In this document: positions 45,349 to 57,000 of the stretch, piece by piece
Layout of the letters: the number at the start of each line of letters is the position of its first letter
Numbering within the stretch: the first letter of the stretch is position 1
Assembly: GCA_000827205.1 (NCBI GenBank)
Contig: KN832571.1
Span: 124,001 to 188,000 of the forward strand
DNA: 64,000 nucleotides
Direction of reading: 5' to 3'
Source: Plicaturopsis crispa FD-325 SS-3
Taxonomy: Eukaryota; Basidiomycota; Agaricomycetes; Amylocorticiales; Amylocorticiaceae
Notes under the pieces: generated by a model
The model's database searches: none
What the model was told of the DNA's origin: nothing
The model's input: only the letters and a program-made list of their open reading frames with translations
Made by a program: the position numbers and the translations under genes

Positions 45349-45597
45349 AATGGGAGAAGGGGAGAAGATGGGGGTAAGAAAGAGGAATAGAATATCGTCG
45401 AGACTGAGGTGGTGGTACTTATATACGGACGGGTCGATATATTTCGAGGCCAATGACACGGTCACGTGCAATCAACAAGCCGCTTTGGGGCTTGAGTGGA
45501 ACGCGCCGCCGCGGCACTTACGATTTTTCTCGTTCTTTGCGCTCAACGCTCATGTTCGATGTCTCGTTTTCTGGTTCTCCTCTGCTGTATTTTATTC
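45349..45597. promoter_or_regulatory. Shared divergent promoter inside the Plavaka element
   Basis: About 250 bases separate the DUF6698 start codon (-) from the transposase start codon (+). An AT-rich TTATATACG lies near 45419. Both genes of the element would be driven from here. GC content and the absence of any frame shared with the flanks fit a promoter. Confidence 0.45.
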
Positions 45598-48500
45598 ATG
45601 GTCTATTCGTGCTCTACACCAGGTTGCAAGTTTAAACCGTCGAAAACTGCGAAAGGCCTCGCTGTGCACGAACGAAAATGTGCAAGGGCCGAAACAGCGC
45701 AGCTTCTGCTACAGCGGAGAACAAATCGCGTAGCACAGGCTAGCACAGCTGCAAGCACCCGTGGATTCATCGGTACACCTGCGGCTTCAGTGGAACCACC
45801 CGAGGCCATACCGAGTGATGATGGTCTAACCGGACCATACGATGAGGTATGTCCAAAAATTGACTACAATACGCTGTTTTTCTCATCCGTAAACTAGCCG
45901 ATGGCTCTGGACGAAGTCCCAGAGGTAGCTCCGGACGAGTCAATGTCTAGCGGGCGTCCGAAGCGCGTACGAAAATTCCCTCGAGCATACAAGGACTTTC
46001 TCCCATCATCCACAACACCTCTTCCACATATCCCCGACCACATGACACAACGGGAACTCCGTGAGCAGGCGCAGCGTGACCAGCCTGCACCAGAGCCGCC
46101 CTCTCCGTCCCCGGAACCTCCGCGCACACCGCCAATCGCCGTCGCGGTAGTGACCGAGCCAAACGAATTTGGTGTGTACCGCTCGTACCCGACCTGGCCA
46201 AGCGCAGACCCAGAGGAAAACATCGCGCTCGGGGACCTCTGTGAAGCACCGGGTCTCGCATCTGCAAACGCGGCAGCTGCGGACAAGATCGCGTCGGGTG
46301 TCACACTAGAGCCCGAATCGTCGTGGGGACCATTCCTCAGTGCGACCGTCTTCAAGCTCATGTCGTGGTTCTACTCCGGGTCGAATACTAAGTCTGTCAC
46401 AGAGCTTGACCGTCTCGTCACCGAAGTGCTTCTACAGGACGACTTTGACAAGGAGGCCTTGAAGGGATTCAAAGCCGCACGCGAGACGGATCGCCTCGAC
46501 AACTACGAGGAAGCCCGCGAGAGTGTCTCCTTCCTGACAGCGAAGGGATGGGAGCCGTCTACCGTCAAGATACGACTCCCATGCGAGAAGGCCGAGCATC
46601 TGTCCGAGGATCACGCACCTGAGTTCTCGATCCCCGGCGTCTTCACGCGCAACATCGTCGAAGTCATCACTGCCGCTTTCCAGGAGCCTGCCGCACTCGA
46701 CTTTCACATGACCCCATTCACACAGTATTTCAGGCCATCCGAGGATGCAGAACCCGTACGCATGCATGGCGAGATGTACACATCTGATGCCATGCTCGAG
46801 GCGCATGCGGAGATCCAAGCGCTACCTGCCGAACCCGGTCCTCCTTTGGAATGTGTTGTTGCCGCGGTAATGCTGTGGTCCGATTCGACTCATCTTGCAA
46901 ATTTCGGCACTTCTGCGCTGTGGCCGGCCTACCTTTTCCTAGGAAACCAGTCCAAATACACCCGCGCGAAGCCCACTGCGTTCGCGGCCCATCATTTGGC
47001 ATATTTCCCATCGGTAAGTTCCCATCTGCCCTCATGCGTCTCGTCAATGGTCTTATCACCCTTCATTTAGCTACCGGATTCTATCTACGATGTGTATGAG
47101 GCAATATTCGGCAAGGGACCATCATCAGCCGTATTAACGCACTGTAAACGGGAGCTGTTTCACGCGGTGTGGGAGCTTCTTCTCAACCCCGCGTTTATGC
47201 ATGCGTATGAACACGGTATAGTTATCCTTTGCGCTGACGGTGTGACACGACGCGTGTACCCTCGTTTTTTTACCTACTCGGCTGATTACCCTGAGAAGTG
47301 AGTCGTTTGGATAGATTCTGAGAAGGGGACCGAAACTAAAGATCCCTCAGAGTCCTTATTGCGACAATCAAAAACCTGGGTCAATGTCCGTGCCCACGCT
47401 GTACAGTGAAGAAGGCCGACATTCCGAAGATGGGCACGAAACTCGATGCACGCCGTCGTGAGAACGTTCGCGTCGACACCGAGATCAGGCAGGGGAACGT
47501 AAACAGGACGCGGGAATGGATTTATGAGAAGGGCCGTCCCATTGGTGGTGTAGCCGTCGAGCGCGTTTTGGGCAAAGAGTCGTTTGTTCCAACACGGGTA
47601 AGTTTGAGTCCCGTCCTGACGTGTAAGTGTGCTGATGATCGTCTTGTCTCCAGAATGCCTTCTCTCAGAAGTTATTCCCGTTTGGCTTCGACGTCTTTCA
47701 GATGCTCGTCGTCGACCTCCTACACGAGTTCGAGCTGGGTGTCTGGAAAGCCGTATTCACTCATTTAATTCGCATTCTCTATGTCATTGGATCAGACGCT
47801 GTCCATGCGTTGGACAAACGGTGCGTTAGCTGCAAGTCCACTAGCTCTTTACTCATCAAAATCTACAGATTTCGCCAGGTTCCGACTTTCGGTAGAGACA
47901 CCATACGGCGCTTTACAAACAACGCTTCCGCGATGAAAAAGCTAGCGGGACGTGACTTCGAGGACCTCCTACAGGTAAGTATCATATACTTATCAACCGA
48001 TCCCACTTATTGACGCGAGGATAAGTGTGCCATGCCCGTATTTGAAGGTCTTCTGCCCGCACCCCATGACGCAATCGTCCAGGACCTTTTGTTCTCCCTC
48101 GCGACTTGGCATGCTTACGCCAAACTACGGCTACACACCGACACGACCCTCGATCACTTTGACGACGCTACTACATCCCTAGGGACGATTCTTCGCAAGT
48201 TTGTCCGTGAAACTTGTGAAGCTTTCAACACCAAAGAATTGCCACAAGAGGAGGCTGCCCGAGGGCGACGTGCTGCAGCAAAGGCCGCCAAGAAGACGGC
48301 TGCAGGCGACGCGCCGTCTGCTCCACCCCCTCCGACCGGACTCAAGCGCAAGATTCTCAACCTTTGCACATTCAAGCTGCATTCCCTCGGCGACTACGTC
48401 AAGATGATACGGCGCTTCGGGACAACCGACTCGTATAATACACAAATTGTGAGTGCATCTTATCGACTATTACCTACTCTGTGAATGACGAATCACGACA

Positions 48501-49913
48501 GGGCGAACTAGAGCACCGGCGCGTGAAGAAGTTCTTCGCGCGCACGAACAAGAATAAATTCCAGCGTCAAATCGCTCGTCACGAACGTCGCGAGCGATTG
48601 CTACGCGGTATTAATCTTCGAAACAAGAAAGCCGCTGACGCAGCGCAAGCCACCAAAGTACGACCTCACGTGAACCCTGCCATTGCCTTCACGGCTGCCG
48701 ATCCCTTACCGTACACCCCCCCTGCCGTACACCACCACATATCCGACTCTGTAAAGCACCGCCTCGACATACAGACCTGGATAGGTGACAACCGTGACGA
48801 TCCGGGAATGCAGGTAGGCCATCACTTTTGCTGTATATGAATGATTTGCTCATTCACCCGTAGCATTTTCTTCCCCGGCTGCAAGACCATCTTCTTGGCC
48901 GACTTCTCGACCAAGAATACGATGGCGACGAGACTGAATTTACCGACGAGCAGCGCCGGACTGTCACATTGGTCAACAACCGGCTTTATTCGCACAAAGT
49001 TCTTCGCATCAACTACACAACTTACGACTGCCGCCGCTCACAAGACTCACTCAACCCCCGTACACATGCCGACATAATGGTTCTTTCACACGAAGAGGGC
49101 GCCGACGCTCACCCTTACTGGTACGGCCGTATTATCGGGATCTACCACATGCAAGTCCGGCATCTTGGACCAGAATCCCGCAACGTGGAAACTCAGCAGA
49201 TGGATGTTCTATACGTCCGCTGGTTTGGACGTGACCTCTCTTACCGTGCGGGATGGAAGGCCAAGCGCCTGCATCGCCTGGGCTTCTTGGATAGCAGTGA
49301 TCCGGGCGCCTTTGGCTTCGTCAATCCAGACCTGGTCGTCCGCGGAGCCCATCTCATTCCGGCATTTCACCATGGCCGAACGGCCGAGTTCTTACCCCCA
49401 TCTATCGTCCGACAGCCTAGCGAGAAGCATGAAGACTGGCTATATCATTATGTTTCCATGTAAGTCTCGAAACTCGACCTTGATGATGTTAACTGACCTA
49501 TCTTGAATAGCTGGGTCGACCGCGACATGTTCATGCGCTATCGCGGCGGCGGCGTTGGTCATCGCGTGATGCGGGACTGGGATAGAGCGCTGGGCGAGGA
49601 GAACCACGTCCTCGACGAGCCCGATGAGGACAACGACATCGTGATGGCGGACCCGGACGGCGACGAGGATGAGGCCTCCAACGGCAACTTTTCCGATCCA
49701 GGGCCTTCCGAGCCGGAGGAGAACGACGATGATCGCGGGACCGAGGAGGAGGATGTGGATGAGGACGACCTAGAGGAGGACGACGAGGAGGAGATGGGCT
49801 GGCCCTCTTGGGAGGAAGAGGTGGAGGCCGATGTCGACGGGCTACTGGGTGCCGAGGACGGCGAAGAACCGTACTTCGACATGATAGATGCGGAAGGGTA
49901 TGGCGCATTGTAA
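45598..49913 (+). CDS. Plavaka transposase
   Basis: Starts MVYSCSTPGCKFKPS, an N-terminal C2H2-like finger common in this family, and ends at TAA 49913 after a long Glu/Asp-rich tail. Core blocks are LTAKGWEPSTVKIRLPCEK, HMTPFTQYFRPSEDAEPVR, MHGEMYTSDAMLEAH, MLWSDSTHLANFGTSALWP, FLGNQSKYTRAKPTAFAAHH, AYEHGIVILCADGVTRRVYP, FFTYSADYPEK, QCPCPRC, VVDLLHEFELGVWKAVFTHL, GRDFEDLLQC and GTTDSYNTQIGELEHRRVKK. These include the conserved Asp and DLLHEFELG regions of the RNase-H-like core. Exon joins around 45846, 47013, 47297, 47598, 47977, 48448, 48811 and 49460 all keep the frame by eye. The enzyme would excise and insert the element. It looks intact. Confidence 0.93.
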
Positions 49914-50371
49914 GAGCTTTTTTTCGCTTATTCTCTTTTCAGCAGGGGTCCGGAGGTCTCTTATCGGTCTCGCATGAACTCCACGATAATATGTAGCCGT
50001 TGTATGTTTTTATGTTTGGGCTATTGACTGGACTACTTACATTTGTACTGCCGGAGACGGTCTTAACTTCATATATTATTCTGGCTGCTTATTTCGGGCT
50101 CAGAACCTCAGATGGGATAGGGTAGGTATCCTTGCGTATTTTCTAGACTGACGGTAAGGCCTGAAGGTGCTCCTTGCCTGCGTAGAGGGGAGACGGCGTG
50201 TGTCCCGCGGCGGTCCTGACATACAATATATTGTGAAAACAAGTCCGCTATGCTCCTTACAAGGCAGGCATCAGACTGGGGCGTCAATATATGCATTCAC
50301 CAGCCGGCTACCAGTAATATAAGGGCCCGTCATTCTGGTGGGAGTATACAAGGGAACTACCTGGCGGACGA

Positions 50372-50409
50372 CAGGCTTACAAGACCTTACCAGACGGTAC
50401 CAGCCTGGG
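50372..50409 (-). repeat. Right subterminal inverted repeat of the Plavaka element
   Basis: Forward sequence CAGGCTTACAAGACC, TTACCAGACGGTACC and AGCCTGGG is the inverted counterpart of the left arm at 42978-43020. Further ACCTTACC and GGCTTACC motifs continue to about 50450, as expected for subterminal transposase-binding sites in CACTA-like elements. Confidence 0.6.
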
Positions 50410-50525
50410 CGCAGATTACAGGGGCTACCCGACCTTACCTGGGCTTACCGGTGTCAGGACTTTTTGCTGATGACGACGACGGCAACAACGCACGGATCGG
50501 TGCCAACTCTCCGACGTCCTCGCTC

Positions 50526-51593
50526 ATGGTCGTGCATACCTCTGTCATCGGAGAGAGTTGGCGCAGCTTTCAGCACATCAAGCGACTCGTCATCTTGTAC
50601 GCAGCCTCGATTGCTCGTCTTTCTTCCCACCCAACAAACGAGATGTGAACGCGTTTGTAACTTGTTCGCAGCGGCGATTCGTTCTCTGCTGTCGGGTACT
50701 CGTCGCTCTCGCCGCAGCCTACCCGAGAAGACCCGCTCGGAGTCGAATTTCCGGGTCGCGCGTTTGTTGAGCTAGATGAGCCCAACTGGGTGGGTCATCT
50801 CGTCACAAATTACACGCCCAACCCCGATTTGGTGGCATACGATTATGCTGTCGGCGGGAGCACCGTAGATGGTGTCAAAGCTCAGGTAGAGCAGGAGTTT
50901 CTGCCGTACGCGGGTCGCAGCATGTCCTCTGCTGCCTGGACTGCAGAAGACACGCTTTTTGGTGAGTCACACGATGTTTTGTTCCTCCTCACTGGCCTGA
51001 CGCCTCAAACTAGTGACATGGGTTGGTGCTAATGACTGTCGGTTCGTCCGAAGGATTTTGTCGATACGTCTTACATGCAGATTCTGACTCGCCGCTCACC
51101 CCAGCCGAGGGCTGTACGCCAATACTGCAATCAAAAACTTGTTTGAAGTGCAAGAGAAACTGTACCAAGCTGGTGCTCGAAACTTTCTCTTCGTAGATGT
51201 CCCCCCGATCCACCGAGCGCCGGGAGGTAAGTCGCAGGCTGCCCCTTGTGTTCAACTGCCGCCGCTCACTGTGCCCCACCAGTCTCGGTTTTCCAGGTGG
51301 GCCCAGTCCGCATGCGCGTGGACGCGTGGAATATCGCCCTCAGGCTCGAGTCGCGTGCGTTCTCAAATGCCCATCCTAAGTTGGCCAGCGTGCTCCATTT
51401 TTCTGCGTGGGATTCGATCAGCGACGTCCTCGACCGCCCGTTGGCGCACGGGATCCCCGAGCGCGAGCTGAAGTGGGCGGGGGGAATGGTATGGATAGAT
51501 CTGATGCATCCGTCGAGCAGGGTGCATGACGTTATCGCCAGGGACTTTGCGCAGTTCCTGGAAGGTTTACCGGTGCGGTCCAGTGTGCCGTGA
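50526..51593 (+). CDS. SGNH hydrolase, carbohydrate esterase family 16-like
   Basis: Five exons (50526-50596, 50672-50961, one near 51013, one from about 51110, and a last exon ending at 51593) keep one frame. Block I is LVIFGDSFSAVGYSS with the nucleophile Ser. VGHLVTNYTP and VAYDYAVGGSTVDG provide block II, TWVGANDCR is block III, and WIDLMHPSSRVHDV holds the catalytic Asp and His of block V. FLFVDVPPIHRAPG lies between. CE16-type enzymes remove acetyl groups from plant cell-wall carbohydrates; exact substrate unknown. There is no signal peptide in this model: the protein begins MVVHTSVIGESWRSF, so it may be intracellular or the start may be incomplete. The ATG is only about 70 bases from the right end of the Plavaka element, so the native promoter has been displaced. 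Confidence 0.85.
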
Positions 51594-52179
51594 GCGAGGG
51601 TTGAGAGATGAGTAGTGAGTCTGGGTTCGTGTTTACTGATGTATTTTCGCAGTGTTTTCGCAGTCTGTACCTCCGTATTCCACACTGTAACTCGTGCATT
51701 GAACTCAACAAAGCGATTAGATGAGCGCCTGAACTCCGAGCAGGTCTGCCATGCACACGGAGATACTGGGGCGAGCTTGGCTTGGTTGGTATGTGTGCAG
51801 CGAATTATTGCGGGTTTGCTTGGTAGTGACTGTCACCGCTGAGTATCTAGCACGCATACTATTTATCCACTGCATACGCTCTCAGCTTGCTCTGAGTTCT
51901 CTTTTCGCAGTCGTCGCTATTTGATACAAACGTGATCAAGATCGGCGCATGGAGATCTGGTACTTACGCGTACGGTTAATATCTTAATCGTCTATTTCTG
52001 CCACTACTTGTGTAGATTCAAGTTTCAATCATGTCCACTACTGTCAGCCGCAGTATATATATGGTATGTGAGCAATCGCGCTTCAAGCTCGTTTGGCGGT
52101 CAAGAACCCGATTCTCCCCCTCACAAGTTTCGACCTCGCACTCCCTTAGGCAACCTTCCCCGAGTCTGAATACCTCACA
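51594..52179. other. Intergenic, no gene seen
   Basis: Between two genes on the same strand. AT-rich near 51850-52030 (ATACTATTTATCC, AGTATATATATGG), the latter a possible TATA region for the RING gene. No repeat or RNA gene recognised. Confidence 0.4.
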
Positions 52180-53694
52180 ATGCCTGACTCTCAATCGCCC
52201 GGCCAGCTTCTTCGTGAGTCGCTTTCCTACTAGCGCCAGCACATACCTTACTGAAAGGCCTTGTAGAACTTGGAGGAAAGCCTCCGAGTCAGCCACTCGT
52301 AGCACAGACTCCCTGGAGCCCTCACTGGTCCGGGTTTCCCAGCTTCGCCAAATTTAAGCAGCTGTGGGAGGCGCACTACGCCGAACGGAAAGGTCGCAAA
52401 CTACCAGCACGGTGCATCGAGTCGCAGGACCGCTTCAATCTCATCTGGGACGTGTTGCATGCCGACGACCCTTTGTTCAACGTTAGTCTTGACCCTGGCC
52501 GCACTGGTGACCACCGCCAGGTTCGCGCGACATTCGAACTCGGCCCTAGCGGAGAGATCCTAACAGTCACAGACCATCTGACTGTCACCATTGCGGAGCA
52601 GATCTACCATGGGTTATGCTACGCCCATGAGCAAACAGACCACGGTGGAAGAGACAAGACAAGGAGGAAAATTGCAGATATTCAAGCGGATACTGGTGTC
52701 TGCGACCTATTCTTCTACCCGAGGGACCTTGTCCAGAAATTCCTCAACGCTTGTCCCACCTGTCATCCGTCAGAAGATCACTCTGTGGCCTCGCCGATCT
52801 CGGAAATCTCTTCCAACCAGCGTAGCTCCTCGTTACACGCCCCGGACGCTTCCGACACGGGACCAGTGGAAGTCAACGCGAGCGCGGGCGAGAGAGATGC
52901 ACTAGAGACCGTTGCGGAGCTACACCAGCGACTAAAGTGCCTGCAAGAGGTGGGGCTTCCCCGTACATTTCCCATTGAGCGGCAGCTGATAGAACGGTAT
53001 GCGTGTTTTAGGAAAATCGAATTTACAAGAAAGATACGGAGAAACTTGAACGTACATACCAAACGTCTTTGGAGGAGGTGCAGATGCTGAGAAACGAAAT
53101 GCGTTTGCTGGGGAGGGTAAATCTCGTGAGTTTCTAGTTTGCCATCCACTTTGCAGGCCTCGGTGCGCAGTTATCTGACTCCCGCACTTTCAGGACGCAT
53201 CCGACATCGAGGACGTTATGACATGCGCTATCTGCAGTCTCACGCTCGGTCCACCCTCGTCGTGAGTTTGTATCTACTACCGCCACCGATGCAAGCTCCC
53301 ACTCATACTATCTTTCCTCAGCCTTGCGTGCGGACACACGTTTTGCCAGAAGTGTCTCGCCAAGTGGTTCTCCACGACGCTCACCAAGTTCACGGACAAT
53401 CACCCGCACTTTATTTCCGCTCATATGCGCCTCGGCGAATATCCACACTGGAATCTGCCGCCGCGGCCCCTGCCGGTGTACACGTGCCCGACATGTAGAG
53501 CAGAGGTGAAGACGCGGCCGCTGAGCCTGTACACCTTCAGGGCGTTGGTGCAAATGCTTAGCAACGGGATGGCTCGGATAGGCCTGGTCGCGAGCAGCCC
53601 CCAGAAAGAGACAGCGAGGCCGATTGAGGGTACGGGCGCACGCCCGGCCTCAGCTGACCCCTGGGATGATTTCTTTGGGGAGACGGGCAGGTAA
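52180..53694 (+). CDS. H2C2 zinc domain - coiled coil - RING finger protein
   Basis: Five exons (52180-52213, 52267-52949, 53012-53125, 53194-53261, 53322-53694) close into one 423-residue frame. Residues about 30-80 are helical (FKQLWEAHYAERKGRKLP). Residues about 140-185 hold an integrase-type zinc-binding motif: YHGLCYAHEQTDHGGRDKTR then YPRDLVQKFLNACPTCH. This H-x5-H...CxxC pattern is seen in integrases and in host proteins that borrowed it. A coiled coil follows (LERTYQTSLEEVQMLRNEM). The C-terminal part holds a C3HC4 RING: MTCAICSLTLG, LACGHTFCQKCLAKW and YTCPTCRAEV, with a long loop between the last two pairs. It is probably a RING-type E3 ubiquitin ligase with a second zinc module for binding nucleic acid or protein. 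The function of the combination is not known to me. All zinc ligands are present. Confidence 0.82.
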
Positions 53695-54019
53695 CGGACT
53701 CGGAGGAAGCAGAGCTGAGCGCGTTGGCGAGTGTCCTCTTATCATCAACTTTGGCCTGGCAAACGATTTCGATAGTATATATAAACAGATTATGATATTA
53801 ATGAAAGTGAGTGACGGTATTCAGATGGTGATCAGGTATTAAATGAGTGTGGTGCAAATGCACAATCCAACAAGAATTAAGGGAGGATAACAGGATACGC
53901 GGCACGGGGGCTACGAAAGAGGGAGGGCCTAGGAGGAGAAAGATGTCGCATACTGTCCGTGAACCATAACAACCAGATAGGCCGAAGGAGAAAACGCATA
54001 GGGATAGAATATCTCCTAA

Positions 54020-57000
54020 TCAAAGGTCCGCACCCACAGCATCAACGACATACAGCACCTGCTGCGGTCTGACGAACAACCCCCTGGACTCCGAGGTCGA
54101 CACATCCGACACCGCAGGGGAAGCACTCCGCATCCGCTTCGCGCGCTCGACGCTCAGCTGGTCACCCTCTCGCTTCAGCCCCTTGCTGCTTGTGTAGTCC
54201 ACCCGCCGCCGTGGTGCATCGCCGTAGTCGCCCCACTCCGAGCCCGCGCCGCCGATCTCAAAGTAGCGCACGCCGCCCCACGTTCCGTCGTTCCAGTCGC
54301 GGCCCTCGAGCTTCTCTCCCGGCCAGCTGTCGCCTACAGGCACCTCAACGCCTACCCACGGTCCAAGTTCGCCCTCCACTTCTCCTATGTAGCGCGCGTA
54401 CGCGCGGAATCGCTTTCGTTTGGAAGAGATGATGCAGGGGATGCCTATTTCCAAGGTCGCCCCCCGCGGCGTAAATGCCAATTGCTGCTTGAGCGTTGAG
54501 GCGGCAGCGACGGCGGCAGTCGATGCCGCCGTTGATTTGGTGATAGTGTCGGAGGAGCCCTTCCGTCTTAATGTCTTCACGCTTAGCGTACTCTCGGTCG
54601 ACGGTGTACTGATATGCGTGTCCCTTTCTTTTCCTTTGATGCTGCTCGCTGGGGTATGGCCATTTATCCTCGTTGGTATTGGTGTCTTCTTTTCCGTGGC
54701 AGCTGTCTTCCGGATAGGCGTTGCCTTCTTTGCAGGGTTTGCATTGGAATTGGTAGACGCAGTGGAGCGCACAGACATTGTTGACGCAGGCCGTTTTGTA
54801 GCCGACGAAGATGGAGTCAATTTGGGCGCATCCAACGTGCCCGCTGGCCGCTTTGTCGATTTTGCTGCGGTGGATATGGTAGAGGTAGTAGAGTTGGCCG
54901 CAGAGGGGCGACGAGGTCGCGTGATCTTCGTAGTCGCTGGGCTACCAGTCGTCGTCTTCGCGTTGCTCACAGAGGTGGACGCAGCAGAAACGCGTTGAGA
55001 TCGTGACGCCGCAGACGACGCCCGCATCTCCGAGTTTGCGGTCTTGAACGTCGTTGAACCGTCACTATTGGTGGATTGAACTGAGGCTGGACGGGAGTCA
55101 GCTGACGGCACGCGCAGTGTCGACGGTCCTGCCGTTGACCCATTCCGAACGGTAGTATGCGATCGGATCGATGATGCGGTCGATTTTCTACTGGAGGCCA
55201 CCGTGCGGGAGGTCACGCTTCGTGCAGCACCTGTCGGGCTCATGACCCGTGGTTTCGGTGTCACCTGTCCCTCGACGAGGGTAGAGCGTGCGGAAGGCGA
55301 CGGCGTCAATTTGGAATCGGGGCGCGGGCCTGAGGGGACACCACCGGTGCGCGCTGCGGGGCTCATTGAGTTCACCCTTGAGGAGGCGGTGGATTGTGTG
55401 CTGCGTGCAACGGAGCGGATAGATGCCGCACCAGACGCTGATCTCGTAGGGATTTGGCGGTTGACGACAGATTTGTGTAGAGAATGCATGGATGTGGTAT
55501 CTGTGGCATCGTCTGCTTTGACCATACTGGGTCGTTGGCCTGCCTTTGTGGTAGACCTGTTTAGGGAGGACTGCGATGGGTTCAGAAGATCTTCTACGGG
55601 AACTTCAATTTCTAGTAAGAGATAATGCGTCAGTCTCGTTCGGAGAAGGAATGCCCAAGTACTACCTCCACTGATCTCCTTGAGTGCCCACCCATCAAGG
55701 GCATCGAAGCCGTTTTCCTGTCGTATGCCCACCCAACGTTTCCGCATCCAACGTAGGACATCCACCCGGGCTTCTTCCACTTGAATTCGGATATGTGATG
55801 TCGCAGACAACATAGTGCTATCCGGTTCTGTCAAATGGGGGCGCAGGAGTATAGACGATACCAGGGTCTGTGCAAAAATGTGCAATCAACAAATGGTCCC
55901 CGCAAATGCAAGAATCAACGTACCTGATATACCGTGCCCGCATTCTTCTCGTTCAAGCCCCTGCGCACCGAATCCATGATTAACTCGACCTGCTCCCCGT
56001 CCTCAAACCGTACGCCATCGGACTCCATCATCTCGAGCCAATCCGGCTGCTCGAAACACTCCTCCGCGCGTGTGCACAGCACCTCATCTATTGTCTTCCG
56101 TGCACCCTGCAGCATCTCTCTCACTACATCCGCCCACGGGTCAATGACCGCGTTCATCTTCTCCAGCCCGTGGTGAGCGGCGAACAGCAGTGCGAAAACA
56201 TTCATCGGCGTGGTGCGCTTGGCGAGGCCCTTGAGGAGACTCTCGCGGAGGCGCTGCGGTAGCCCCGCGAATTCCGATGTGCACCAGCCCTCGCCAAAGA
56301 GCCCGACGAGCGCACGCCGTGCCCCGCGCTCCAGCGCGGCGTTCTTGACGTCGTCAGCGAGGGCGAATTCGAGCGTGCGTGGAGCGCGCCGCGCGCACTG
56401 ACGGCAGCGGCAGCCACCTGTTCCCCATTTGCCCCCCGTGATACGTTCGTACTCGGCGAACTCGAGGAAGGCATGGAAGAGACCGTGTAGCATTTCCTGC
56501 ACGATACGCGCCTGAATCTCGTCATAGAGTGAGTCGAGCGCGAGGTAGGTAGCGGACCGCATGATGTGGAAGGCGGTATCGAGGTCATATGTGCGGTGGG
56601 AGAATATGAGGGTGCCGGTATAAATAAAGCCCAGAGTAAAATGGAGAGAGGCGGGAGTGAATGGTGGAGAGGGGAGGGTAATTGTGAGCGGCTCATCCGA
56701 CTTGGACTGTTGCGGCACGCCCCACGACAAAAGCTGGGAGTGGAAGTAGGGGGAACGGGACACAAGAATGAAACGATGGGAAGAAAATATAGCCGTAGTC
56801 GATTCGTGATTTGTAGAAGAAAATGACCCTGTTAGAGCTATACGGACGTCGGAGTACAGGCGGGAGCGCCACATGAAGACCAAGTCCTTCCGGAGCTTGT
56901 CAATGCGGTTCTCCTCCGCGTCGCCCTCTGCGCGGCTCTCGGACGTGTCGAAGAGAAACTCGAACGCCTCGCCGAAGCCCTTACCAGTATACAGGTATTC

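Larger units (their letters stand above)
42870..50455 (+). mobile_element. Plavaka-type DNA transposon, about 7.5 kb
   Basis: The element carries a full-length Plavaka transposase (+) and a divergent DUF6698 gene (-), both between matching inverted subterminal repeats (42978-43020 and 50372-50409). Plavaka elements are DNA transposons of fungi related to the CACTA/EnSpm group. Candidate outer ends are CACTTG at 42924 on the left and CCGGTG near 50453 on the right, but no target-site duplication could be fixed by eye. The left limit may extend to about 42870, where another GGCTGGTGA motif matches one in the right arm (inverted, about 50295). Uninterrupted frames across many exons suggest a young or still functional copy. 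It sits between the promoter of the Zn2Cys6 gene and the SGNH hydrolase gene. Confidence 0.75.

Noticed and set aside
43690-45471. DUF6698 as an ordinary host gene next to the transposon
   Set aside because: It lies between the inverted repeats of the element and shares a divergent promoter with the transposase, so cargo is the simpler reading, though host capture remains possible.
52591-52905. A mobile-element integrase gene
   Set aside because: Only the H2C2 zinc part is present. There is no integrase core or other element gene and no terminal repeats nearby, and the frame continues into a RING domain, so it is treated as a host gene.
54190-55625. Plus-strand frames opposite the BTB/CAP-Gly gene
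   Set aside because: Shadows of a GC-rich Ser/Thr-rich coding region. The CAP-Gly motifs are on the minus strand.
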